64,000 nucleotides of DNA. It comes from Paenibacillus pinihumi DSM 23905 = JCM 16419 (GTDB taxonomy: Bacteria; Bacillota; Bacilli; Paenibacillales; Paenibacillaceae). The position numbers and the translations under genes were made by a program. Below the pieces are notes generated by a model. The model worked only from the letters and a program-made list of their open reading frames with translations, did no database searches and was not told the origin of the DNA. Location: assembly GCF_000422505.1 (NCBI RefSeq), contig NZ_KE383864.1, positions 44,381 through 108,380 on the forward strand, given 5' to 3'. This document shows, piece by piece, positions 53,485 to 61,730 of this stretch (within the stretch, counting starts at the first letter, position 1; every line of letters begins with the position of its first letter).

Positions 53485-53733
53485 CTACTTGTACGATAAT
53501 AATTCAAGGATTTTGTTTACTGATGAGAAATACTCTATTAGAAGTTCCTCATCTAAGAATTCTATCTGATAATGCTCTTCAATTTTAACGACTAGTTTAA
53601 TTGTCTTAATTGAGTCCAGGCCAAAAAGAGTTAAATCAGCATTGAGATCTGCAATAAGCTTAGTTTCCAAAACTTCTTCCACTAATGAAACTATTCCTAT
53701 TACTAATTCTTCTCTAGAAATATTGACTAACAA
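53485..53733 (-). CDS. acyl carrier protein (ACP1)
   Basis: The TTG at 53733, five bases after GGGGGG, gives an 82-residue carrier protein; the longer open frame reads into the AraC gene and has no carrier homology there. The phosphopantetheine site is LTLFGLDSIKTIKL. The 5' end overlaps the AraC gene by 20 bases, so translation is coupled. It may be loaded by the amino acid:carrier ligase. Confidence 0.85.
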   Translation of the reverse strand: MLVNISREELVIGIVSLVEEVLETKLIADLNADLTLFGLDSIKTIKLVVKIEEHYQIEFLDEELLIEYFSSVNKILELLSYK

Positions 53734-54493
53734 CCAATCCCCCCCTTTCTCTCGTTTTTTTAGAGAGTCTTCTATACTCAGTAGGCGAAATTCCGACATG
53801 TTTCTTAAAATATGTTGAAAATTGAGACGTTGAAATATATCCAACTAAAGCTGTAATTTTTAAGATTGAAAAATCTGTTGTCTCAAGTAATATTCGTGCA
53901 TTTCCAATTCTAATATTTTGCAGGTGTTTCATAGGTGATATCTTAAACACTTTCGAGTAAGTATTGCTCAAGTAAACCGGGTTGCATTGAATCTGCTCTG
54001 CTATGTAAGTTAAAGAGAGTTGCTCAGAGTACCTTGTTCTTATAATCCTGTGAACTCGGATTAATCTTGAGTCTATCTTCTTCTTAACAGGTTTTACTTT
54101 ATATTGATATTTCATATGAATATAATCGTCAAATAAATCGTTTAGTAGTTTAATAGACTTTAAATCGGCATTATTTAAGGTCGCCTGAAAACTATTTACT
54201 AATGAATTTGTTAAATCAAATGGAAGCGCTTCAAAAAAATCAGAATGATAACTTTTCACATGACTAGAACAAAAAAAAGCAATATTAATTTTCACACAGT
54301 TCTTAGCTTCATTTATAATTGTGCAGTTATTTGAGATGTATATGTGACTACTTTTCACTCTCCTTCTCATGTTGCCATTCTTTAATGTGATTTCAGATTC
54401 CGGATAAAGTATTACCCAACTATTCTTTCTAACACATGGAGAAATTGTAGCACCAGGAGTGGTCACCGAGGATGATATTGAAAGTAGATACAT
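53714..54493 (-). CDS. AraC-type regulator of the biosynthetic cluster
   Basis: The 259-residue protein has an N-terminal domain of about 130 residues without clear homology and a C-terminal AraC DNA-binding domain (LSLTYIAEQIQCNPVYLSNT; ILKITALVGYISTSQFSTYF). GAGGTAAT precedes the ATG. It is the first gene of the long minus-strand operon and lies behind the only good promoter seen, so it probably activates the whole cluster, itself included. Confidence 0.88.
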   Translation of the reverse strand: MYLLSISSSVTTPGATISPCVRKNSWVILYPESEITLKNGNMRRRVKSSHIYISNNCTIINEAKNCVKINIAFFCSSHVKSYHSDFFEALPFDLTNSLVNSFQATLNNADLKSIKLLNDLFDDYIHMKYQYKVKPVKKKIDSRLIRVHRIIRTRYSEQLSLTYIAEQIQCNPVYLSNTYSKVFKISPMKHLQNIRIGNARILLETTDFSILKITALVGYISTSQFSTYFKKHVGISPTEYRRLSKKTRERGGLVVSQYF

Positions 54494-54548
54494 ATATTAC
54501 CTCATATATTTTTTTGAAATTCGACTAATTTCATCCAATCTCAACCTT

Positions 54549-54577
54549 ATATTATCAAATCTTTACAAGGATTTCAA
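54549..54577 (-). promoter_or_regulatory. main promoter of the biosynthetic operon
   Basis: On the minus strand TTGAAA (54577-54572) and TAATAT (54554-54549) are 17 bases apart, about 55 bases before the AraC start. No terminator was found between it and 36289, though gaps of about 160 and 80 bases exist inside the operon. Confidence 0.6.
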
Positions 54578-54599
54578 TCCAAAAATGCTTGATTAATTA

Positions 54600-54960
54600 A
54601 AAATTGGAATGATTCTGTAAATATAGATATTTGTTTGAATTTCCCCGTAAATTCTGCCGTTCCTCCCCCTGGAATGCAATAGCTAATTGGGTGCTCTTAA
54701 CCGAGGGCAGCCTAAGCAGCCCCTGTCAATAAGGCATCCTGCTCTTTTATATAGCCCTCCGACTTTCGTATGTGACTAAACCTAGACATTCCTCAGGGAA
54801 TTCTTTATGGGGATTGGGTTTTCAACCGGGTTTTGGTTATAGAGTAAGCCATGAATTTTAACCAATTGAAATTTCTCTATATGCGGCTAAACCATAACCT
54901 TTATAGAGACCAACAAATGACGGAACAAGAAAGCCTTTTTAAGTGTGTGTCACAGCTTTT
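54600..54960. other. spacer with a possible transposase fragment
   Basis: Upstream of the cluster promoter is about 360 bases of mixed composition. A plus-strand frame beginning at 54851 (MNFNQLKFLYMRLNHNLYRD) reads on to CVSQLFQRSE and looks like the N-terminal end of a transposase, cut off by the acetyltransferase gene. I cannot name the IS family. GC content rises here compared with the cluster, which suggests an insertion border. Confidence 0.35.
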
Positions 54961-55449
54961 TCAACGTTCCGAAATTGTGAGTATTAAGTGTAAAATCCTT
55001 TCAACTCCGTTTTTTCCTATTTTGGTAATATTATTGAATTTAAATCCTGATTTTTCATATAGCCTTTTTGCAACTTCATTTTCTTCATGAACAGCTAACA
55101 CTATTTCATTTATATGCGGAAAATATGTTTGGACAAATTCAGGCAAAATATGCAGTGCAAGTTTCGAAAATCCTTTTCCTTGATATTTCCTGTCTATAGA
55201 AAATGCTCTGAGTAATATTACATTCGAACTATTTGTTAAAGATTGAATTTCCTCACTTTCATGTAAAACAAAGAAACCTACAGGTTCTTGATTTAGTAGA
55301 ATAATCACGGGATGACGTTTTTGGTCTTCTAGGGAAGTATCAAGAACTGAGTCTGGTAATGCAACGAATTTCTTTTGAGTCTCATCAAGCTTAAATTCTC
55401 TCACTTTTATTTCCCATTTCGGATTATAGAATTCAAGTCGGCAATTCAT
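54961..55449 (-). CDS. GNAT family N-acetyltransferase
   Basis: Start ATG at 55449 behind GGAGGG gives 162 residues. The acetyl-CoA-binding motif A is RAFSIDRKYQGKGFSKLAL (Q/RxxGxG/A type), followed by ENEVAKRLYEKSGFK. It is closest to small-molecule or spermidine-type acetyltransferases. It is AT-rich like the biosynthetic cluster but separated from it by about 470 bases, so a self-resistance role is possible and unproven. Confidence 0.82.
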   Translation of the reverse strand: MNCRLEFYNPKWEIKVREFKLDETQKKFVALPDSVLDTSLEDQKRHPVIILLNQEPVGFFVLHESEEIQSLTNSSNVILLRAFSIDRKYQGKGFSKLALHILPEFVQTYFPHINEIVLAVHEENEVAKRLYEKSGFKFNNITKIGKNGVERILHLILTISER

Positions 55450-55473
55450 AATTTTCCCTCCAAAGAAAATCAA

Positions 55474-55897
55474 ATGTTCATTTCTAGCTCCCAGTAATAA
55501 GTTATGTAGACACTCAAGTCGAAGACTACTTCTCTCACTAAGAATACTATAGATTACTGTTAAATTATTTCTAGATTATTTTTATACATCTGTCAATAAG
55601 ATAGGCCCAAAGAATTTAGAAAATCATGCGGTGTATGTGCCTTGTATTTCCTAACCGTACGCAAGCACAAACCCAACTCTTCATAATCCTTACTACCGTT
55701 TTTTCAAGGACACGGACCTTCTGCTTATGAAGCTCTTTCGTGTTTTTGAAGATTCCGTATAAGCGGCGAAATTATAGAAAAATGCGCCTGATACATCGTC
55801 TCTGCTTAGGACGAAGTTTCTCACACTTGCCAGCCTTTCGCTTTGTCCATTTGTAATAGCCGCTTCAAGATACACTAAGAATTAATTTGTCTAAAGT
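55474..55897. other. gene-poor, degraded DNA
   Basis: About 420 bases between the acetyltransferase and the next operon hold only a 60-codon minus-strand frame (55693-55875) rich in Ser and Arg, and out-of-frame pieces that could be decayed transposase. No promoter, RNA or domain could be supported. Confidence 0.4.
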
Positions 55898-55940
55898 AAT
55901 CAGCCATGCAGATGAACCGTTATACTCTGCACGGCTGATT
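55898..55940. terminator. hairpin after the ThuA-like gene
   Basis: ATCAGCC-a-TGCAGA pairs with TCTGCA-c-GGCTGAT around a 13-base loop, with AT-rich flanks on both sides. It lies about 105 bases after the last gene of the ABC/deacylase operon and probably ends that transcript. Confidence 0.5.
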
Positions 55941-56044
55941 ATTATCCTTCTATGATTTCTATATCATACATCTTCTACTGACTCCTAATATGATACAGTG
56001 CACATCACCTTAGGTTCAATTAAAGTCTGATTTGCAACCGAAAT

Positions 56045-56776
56045 CTATTTTAAAGTTTTGACCAGATTGCCCCAGAAGGCAGAGTAATGCTCCCAGTTCA
56101 CGAATTCCAGCGAGCCCCAATGCGGTGCACAGTCACTGGCGAAGGCTGCTGTCTTGCCTTCCCCGTACTGGCCAAGCACAAGAATCGGATCACCCTCATG
56201 GCTGAGCAATTCCTCCGCATCAGGTTTCGTCACCAGTTTATTGTAACCGAGCAGTTTCGGCCACTCACCAAAGGGATCGGTCAGCGAATGGGATCTTGTT
56301 ACGACCGGCGAGAAACCCTCCGGCTTTTCCACACGATCCTCGCCATTCATCATCTCAATCGGCAGTACCTCGGCCAACACCGTATTTTTGTAATTCGCTT
56401 TCCCTTCAATCCCCATAAAGGTCAAATAACCGCCCACCATCAACAGGCCGCCGCCTGCTGCTACGAATTGTCTCATTGAATCCAATGCGTTCGGGATGAT
56501 TTCCATCTGATAGAAAGTCGGGTTTTGCAGCAAAAAGGTGTTGGCACCTACATCACTTAACACAATCGCATCAAATGCCTGCAGCTCCTCCAAACTTCTC
56601 GGGAAGCGTACCTGTACTTCATGGGAAGGCATATAGGTCACGTCAACGCCCTCCTCACGCAAGCAGGACAGAAGATATGTCGCACCCTCCTCGTATTTGG
56701 TTGATGTAAAGCTGTCATACCCTTTCGTATGAATCATATGAACGATCCATGATTCGCCAATGAATAATACTTTCAT
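56045..56776 (-). CDS. ThuA-like glutamine-amidotransferase-fold protein
   Basis: The ATG at 56776, nine bases after GGAGGTG, gives 243 residues. The N-terminus (KVLFIGESWIVHMIHTKGYD) and the middle FVAAGGGLLMVGGYLTF are typical of class I glutamine-amidotransferase-like proteins of the ThuA/cytoplasmic GATase group. The family's Cys-His-Glu triad is not evident. It is the last gene of an operon with an M20 deacylase and an ABC importer, so it may be a binding or hydrolytic accessory for the imported compound. Confidence 0.65.
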   Translation of the reverse strand: MKVLFIGESWIVHMIHTKGYDSFTSTKYEEGATYLLSCLREEGVDVTYMPSHEVQVRFPRSLEELQAFDAIVLSDVGANTFLLQNPTFYQMEIIPNALDSMRQFVAAGGGLLMVGGYLTFMGIEGKANYKNTVLAEVLPIEMMNGEDRVEKPEGFSPVVTRSHSLTDPFGEWPKLLGYNKLVTKPDAEELLSHEGDPILVLGQYGEGKTAAFASDCAPHWGSLEFVNWEHYSAFWGNLVKTLK

Positions 56777-56860
56777 TAAATATGGCACCTCCGCTGTTTC
56801 GTGTGGCTTATGGGTAGCCCTTGTTTAACTTCGCACAGTTCTTATCTTCAAGTCCGACCT

Positions 56861-58171
56861 TCAGGCCTCTTCTGTCCCGCACCAGTCGATGATCGTCTTC
56901 GCAATTACTTTTACAGCAGTGATCAACTCATCAACAGGTATAAATTCATCGCTGTGATGCGCGAGGCTCGGATCGCCAGGGCCAAAATTAATCGTAGGAA
57001 TGCCGACATTTACCGGCCAGGCCATATCGGTATGAAAGCCCAGGCCTTCAATTTTCCCCGCAAGACCAACGGACTTCAGCGACTGCACACAAGTCTGTAC
57101 AAATGGACCCGCAACATCTGTTTCTGCACAGTCGGCATCGACAAGCCACTCGATTTCCGGCAGATTCTCCTGAAGCCAGGGGTCAACTTTTGCAGCGTTG
57201 TAAATAAAATCCTCCAGCTCTTTTTTCACATTGCCGCCAACGAATTTATCGTCCCGCTCCGAGGGCAAATACTGCGCGTTAAATACGATTTCCGCCTGAT
57301 TGGCAAATGAGGTCGGGTATTCGCCTGCGTTCAGCTGCGCCACATGCACCTGGCACGGAATCGAGAGATACGGATGGGTCTTGCGCGCCGCCCAGTCTTT
57401 ATTCAGATCATCGAAGGCATCCAGCAGCAGCCTTGCTTTCTTAATGGCATCTACAGCCCCGCCGTCCCTCCAGTCTGCCTGCGGCATCTCAATATGTCCG
57501 CTACGGCCCTGAACTTTGATTCTGCCCCACAAAATTCCTCTGCACAAAGGAGCGATGGTAAGCGAGGTCGGCTCGGTCAGAATACAGCCGTCCGCACGAT
57601 AGCCATGATGGATAAAATCCAGCGCGCCCATCCCGCCTGTCTCTTCATCGACAACCGTTCCGACAATAACCGGCCCTTTGAGCCGGGCACCACTGCGGAG
57701 GATGGCCTCTACCGCCATAATCATGGCAGCAACCCCGCCCTTCATGTCCACTGCGCCGCGTCCGAAGAGCTTGCCGTCAACCACCTCTGCGCCAAACGGA
57801 TCAACGGTCCATTTGGAACCGGCCTTCACAACGTCAATATGTCCAAACAGCAGGAGGGATTTGCCTGCCGTTCCCTTGCCGAAGGTACCTGCCAGATTCG
57901 GTCTGCCTATAAAGTCCCTGCCCGGATAATAACCGCCCATGCCTTCATATTGCTTCAGCTCTTCAGCTACCGGCTCCCACATCTCAATTTCCGCCCCCAA
58001 TTGGGACAGCTTCCCGGCAATCAACTCCTGGATGTCTTTCTCCTTGGATGGAGCCGGCTCATCAAAAAACCATGGATTTACACTGGGAACCCGGATCAAT
58101 TGCTGCAAAAAATCGATAATGTCTTCACGATGTCCATCAATCCATTGCATAATTTGCTCTTCTTGCTTCAT
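56861..58171 (-). CDS. M20 family metallo-deacylase (ArgE/DapE/ACY1-like)
   Basis: The 436-residue protein has all metal-binding landmarks: LLFGHIDVVKAG (His and Asp), GRGAVDMKGGVAA (bridging Asp), DEETGGMGA (catalytic and metal Glu), LTEPTSL (Glu) and GFHTDMAWP with a later GPGDPSLAHHSDEF (His). Such enzymes remove an acyl or carbamoyl group from an amino acid or dipeptide. AGGAGG precedes the ATG. Together with the ureidoglycolate-lyase-like gene 30 bases upstream, a ureido or N-acyl amino acid is a likely substrate. Confidence 0.87.
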   Translation of the reverse strand: MKQEEQIMQWIDGHREDIIDFLQQLIRVPSVNPWFFDEPAPSKEKDIQELIAGKLSQLGAEIEMWEPVAEELKQYEGMGGYYPGRDFIGRPNLAGTFGKGTAGKSLLLFGHIDVVKAGSKWTVDPFGAEVVDGKLFGRGAVDMKGGVAAMIMAVEAILRSGARLKGPVIVGTVVDEETGGMGALDFIHHGYRADGCILTEPTSLTIAPLCRGILWGRIKVQGRSGHIEMPQADWRDGGAVDAIKKARLLLDAFDDLNKDWAARKTHPYLSIPCQVHVAQLNAGEYPTSFANQAEIVFNAQYLPSERDDKFVGGNVKKELEDFIYNAAKVDPWLQENLPEIEWLVDADCAETDVAGPFVQTCVQSLKSVGLAGKIEGLGFHTDMAWPVNVGIPTINFGPGDPSLAHHSDEFIPVDELITAVKVIAKTIIDWCGTEEA

Positions 58172-58200
58172 AGCTGCCAGTCCTCCTGAATTTGCGAACC

Positions 58201-58749
58201 TTATTTAGGTCCGGGAATGGGCAATCCATCCCCGAACATGATCGTGTCGCCATCCTTGAAATCAACCCATGGATGAATCATTTCATCGCCGAATTTATCC
58301 TTCTTCTTCTCAATGGCAAACATATAACGTGCGTCCCCATGAACCGGATAAGCCGGGCTGTGCCAGACGCCCCGGCCGATGACGATGGCTTGGCCGGGCT
58401 TAATCACGAAGCATCTGACCGTTCGCGCATCCGGGCATTCGTGAGGATCATCAATATCCGCGCACTCTGCAACTGGCTGAATAATCTCCTGATCGAATGC
58501 CAGCAGCAGCTCCTCCCGGCTTACATGGCGCTCCATGGAAGCAACTACCGGCTCCCGGCTTTTGGTCACGACCAGCCCCATACCGATCGGCTCATGCACA
58601 TCCATCATCTGCACATAGCTCCAGCAATCCCATCCATCGCCTGCTTTTGAAGGTGCACCCTCAGGAAGATCGATCACCTTGCCAAATGGGCGGAATGCTT
58701 CCGGTGTCAATGGCTCTACACTGATCTTATGCTGCATATCCGTCTTCAA
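58201..58749 (-). CDS. ureidoglycolate lyase-like protein (AllA fold)
   Basis: The 182-residue cupin-like protein has the AllA order: LTPEAFRPFGKVID, RHVSREELLLAFDQEIIQPVA, FVIKPGQAIVIGRGVWHSPAYPV. AllA splits ureidoglycolate to glyoxylate and urea in allantoin use, but no other allantoin gene is present. It lies between the ABC importer and an M20 deacylase, so it may act on a related alpha-ureido or alpha-hydroxy acid. An internal ATG at 58737 is another possible start. Confidence 0.72.
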   Translation of the reverse strand: MKTDMQHKISVEPLTPEAFRPFGKVIDLPEGAPSKAGDGWDCWSYVQMMDVHEPIGMGLVVTKSREPVVASMERHVSREELLLAFDQEIIQPVAECADIDDPHECPDARTVRCFVIKPGQAIVIGRGVWHSPAYPVHGDARYMFAIEKKKDKFGDEMIHPWVDFKDGDTIMFGDGLPIPGPK

Positions 58750-58769
58750 CCTCCAATTCTGTTAGAGTT

Positions 58770-59813
58770 TTAGAAGCCGAAGCTGTCCACATTGTCCTTC
58801 GTTACTTCAAGCATACCGATAAAGATGTTCTTGTCGCTCACCTTCACTGCCCCTACAGTCGGAACGTCCATCCCGTCCTTGATTTCCTTGCCTTGAGCCA
58901 GTTGATCAAGCGCATAAACGGTAGTATAAGCCAGCTTGCCCGGGTCCCAAATAATATCCGTTTTGATCGTGCCGTTTTTAATGTAGTTTTTGACTACACT
59001 CGGAACGGCAATACCGGTAATGGCAATTTGACCCGCCTTCAGCGTACCTGCCTTCACGGCCTGCTCGACAACTTCCGCTGCTGCAGGAGATTCGCCGCCT
59101 GCATATCCGATAATGCCTTTCAAATCGGGATAGGTTTTAATCAAGTTTTGCGCATTGGCAAAAGCCTTCTGCTGATCATCGTCACTTGCTACCGTTGTTA
59201 CAACTTCAATATCCGGGTAGTTAGCTGCCAAATAGAGCTTGGCCGCGTCCGATTTTGCAATCTGATTTTGGGAGCCAAGACCGGCTACCATGAAAGCAAT
59301 CTTGCCTTTACCGCCAATTTCATCGCCGATCGTTTTGGCCAGCTTTTCACCAACCTCCTGATCCGTTGCCGGAGCTACATAATATTGGCGATCGGTCTCC
59401 GGCGCATCGCTGTCCCAGGTGATGATCTTCACATTTTGCCCCGCCGCCTTCTTGAATACAGGTCCAACTGCTTTCGCATCATTAGGGGACACGCCGATAC
59501 CATCGACTTTACGGGTTAACATATCCTGAATCATATTGATTTGCTTGGAGGAATCCGCCTCTGTCGGAGCATTGAACACGACTTGCACCTTCAGATCGCT
59601 TGCTGCCTGGTTCGCCCCTTTTTCCGCTGCTGCCCAGTAAGCAGGACCGATAGATTTCGGATTCATAAAGTAGGTTCTTGTACCCGATGCGGAAGATCCC
59701 TGCTCTCCATTACCGCCAGCACTTGGCTGACCAGCGGAATTACCTGCGCTTCCGCAGGCAGACAGACTTAAAGCAAGCATACCGGTAATTAATGTCATCG
59801 CAATTTTTCTCAT
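58770..59813 (-). CDS. ABC importer substrate-binding lipoprotein (ribose/rhamnose type)
   Basis: The 347-residue protein has a lipoprotein signal (LALSLSACG, with Cys at residue 20) and a periplasmic-binding type I fold (DGIGVSPNDAKAVGPVFKKA, ITWDSDAPETDRQYYVAP). It is closest to the RbsB/LsrB/RhaS group. It delivers a sugar-like ligand to the two permeases encoded downstream of the ATPase gene. The deacylase and lyase genes nearby suggest the ligand may not be a plain sugar. Confidence 0.87.
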   Translation of the reverse strand: MRKIAMTLITGMLALSLSACGSAGNSAGQPSAGGNGEQGSSASGTRTYFMNPKSIGPAYWAAAEKGANQAASDLKVQVVFNAPTEADSSKQINMIQDMLTRKVDGIGVSPNDAKAVGPVFKKAAGQNVKIITWDSDAPETDRQYYVAPATDQEVGEKLAKTIGDEIGGKGKIAFMVAGLGSQNQIAKSDAAKLYLAANYPDIEVVTTVASDDDQQKAFANAQNLIKTYPDLKGIIGYAGGESPAAAEVVEQAVKAGTLKAGQIAITGIAVPSVVKNYIKNGTIKTDIIWDPGKLAYTTVYALDQLAQGKEIKDGMDVPTVGAVKVSDKNIFIGMLEVTKDNVDSFGF

Positions 59814-59835
59814 TTTGCTTCACCCTCCAAGTCAA

Positions 59836-60771
59836 TTATGCTTTTTGCTTTCCAACCGCAATCAACAACAAAATGCCCAGAATAACGGATTGATACAAGA
59901 CCGACACACCCAATAAATTGAGCCCGTTGCGTAAAAAGACGATGATCAGCAGGCCGACAAATGTACCGGAAAGACTCCCCCTTCCTCCAAAAATATGTGT
60001 GCCTCCTATTAGAGTGGCTGTAATTACATCAAGCTCTATATTTGTACCTGATGTCGCTTCTGCGCTTGCCAGACGGGACACTAGGAAAACACCGGCCAAA
60101 GCGGAAAACAAACCGCTAAGCAGAAACAAAATGAATCGGGTGCGGATAACGGAGATTCCGGAATAATGAACGGTCTCCTCATTGTTTCCAATACCATAGA
60201 CGTAAGCACCAAAGCGTGTTTTTTTCATTACAAATGTAACCAGCAGAAACATGACCGCAAGAAAAATCGCATTAAACGGAATGCCCCAGATGTACTGCTG
60301 CCCCATAAAGTAGAACGCATCAGGAAAACCGCTCACCGGCCGCCCTTCGTTCAGCACATAGACGAGACCGCGAAGCATCACTAGCATCCCGATCGTCACA
60401 ACAATCGCCTGCATCCGGTGCCTGGCAATCAAATAGCCGTTGACAGCTCCGCAGGCCAGTCCCGCAAGCAAGCCGACAATGACACTCAGCCATATGTTCA
60501 GTCCGCCCTCAAAAGCAATACCCATACATACTGCCGAGAAGGCAAGAATTGAGCCGACTGACAAGTCCATGGCACCCGAGATAATGATCATCGTCATTGG
60601 AATGGCAATCAGGCCAACCTCCACCATCTGATTCAAGACATTCATAAAATTAGTGAAGGACAGGAAGTAAGGAGCCTGAAAACTGAAAAAGAGGATAATC
60701 AGTAGAAGCAGCAGAAGCTGAACAAGCATACGGTTAGGCTTGAATGGAAGCTTTCTGGCCAGTGTGCTCAT
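59836..60771 (-). CDS. ABC sugar permease (RbsC type), second
   Basis: The 311-residue membrane protein has 8-10 helices and the RbsC-family markers SGAMDLSVGSILAFSAVCMG and GGTHIFGGRGSLSGTFVG. It overlaps the first permease gene by four bases, so two permeases probably form a heterodimer with the ATPase at 61727-63241. Confidence 0.88.
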   Translation of the reverse strand: MSTLARKLPFKPNRMLVQLLLLLLIILFFSFQAPYFLSFTNFMNVLNQMVEVGLIAIPMTMIIISGAMDLSVGSILAFSAVCMGIAFEGGLNIWLSVIVGLLAGLACGAVNGYLIARHRMQAIVVTIGMLVMLRGLVYVLNEGRPVSGFPDAFYFMGQQYIWGIPFNAIFLAVMFLLVTFVMKKTRFGAYVYGIGNNEETVHYSGISVIRTRFILFLLSGLFSALAGVFLVSRLASAEATSGTNIELDVITATLIGGTHIFGGRGSLSGTFVGLLIIVFLRNGLNLLGVSVLYQSVILGILLLIAVGKQKA

Positions 60772-61730
60772 ATCAGCTCACCTCCTTTCCGTCTGTTTTG
60801 CCTGACATGCTGCAGCGTATTAATAACAATTGCCAGAATAATCAGAAAACCAGTTGCAGCATCGACCCAAAACGGGGATACCTTAGCAATAATAAGTCCA
60901 TTCTTGATCATACCCATTAACAGCACCCCTACTACTGTTCCAGCAATGGTGCCAATTCCGCCAAAGATGCTGCCACCCCCGATTAAGACGGCTGCCATCA
61001 CTTCGAATGACAGATTGCTCCCCGCCGTTGAGGCTTGCACACTGCCTACTTTCGAGGCAAAAATAACGGCTGCAATTCCGACCAGCATCCCGCTGTATAC
61101 ATATACGGTGAATTTTGATTTGGCAATTCCGATTCCCGCCAGTCGTGCTGCAGATTTGTTGCCCCCGATTGCATAGATTCGCCTTCCGAAACGTGTAAAT
61201 TTTAACAGCAGGACGAAGCCGATGACTAAAATAATAGCAACGAGCAACGGAAAGGAAATGCCCAGCAGCTTGCCCTGCCCGAAAAATTGAAACTGTGACG
61301 GAAAGTTCGTCATCCAGGTGCCTCCGCTAATGCCCACAGCCAACCCGCGAAAGATATACATGGAAGCCAGTGTTACGATAATATCCGGAATGTTCAGCAC
61401 CGCAATGAAATAACCATTGAATATTCCACAGAGGACGCCTACGGCAACGCCGAGCAGGGACGCAAGCCAGGGAGACATTCCGGAACTGAGAAACAACCCG
61501 ACAGAGGTTGCTGTGAGAGCCAGCACCGAACCTACCGACAGATCAATGCCGCCGAGCAGAATAACCATGGTCATACCAATCGCAACGATACAGGTGGTCG
61601 TATTCTGATCCAGAATCAGCTTCACATTATCCAGTCCGAGAAAGGCCGGCGAGATAAATGCAAATATAATACCGATTAGCAAGGTGAACAAAATTGTAGG
61701 TGCTTCATGAATATTCAACAGGCGTTTCAT
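60768..61730 (-). CDS. ABC sugar permease (RbsC type), first
   Basis: The 320-residue membrane protein shows GGIDLSVGSVLALTATSVG and LIGGGSIFGGIGTIAGTVVG, the conserved loops of the ribose-type permeases. It overlaps the ATPase gene by four bases. Heterodimeric permeases are typical of rhamnose and autoinducer-2-like importers. Confidence 0.88.
   Translation of the reverse strand: MKRLLNIHEAPTILFTLLIGIIFAFISPAFLGLDNVKLILDQNTTTCIVAIGMTMVILLGGIDLSVGSVLALTATSVGLFLSSGMSPWLASLLGVAVGVLCGIFNGYFIAVLNIPDIIVTLASMYIFRGLAVGISGGTWMTNFPSQFQFFGQGKLLGISFPLLVAIILVIGFVLLLKFTRFGRRIYAIGGNKSAARLAGIGIAKSKFTVYVYSGMLVGIAAVIFASKVGSVQASTAGSNLSFEVMAAVLIGGGSIFGGIGTIAGTVVGVLLMGMIKNGLIIAKVSPFWVDAATGFLIILAIVINTLQHVRQNRRKGGELI

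Noticed and set aside
36416-54493. Staphyloferrin B-type siderophore cluster
   Set aside because: SbnA/SbnB are present, but there are no IucA/IucC-type (NIS) synthetases, no decarboxylase SbnH and no siderophore importer.
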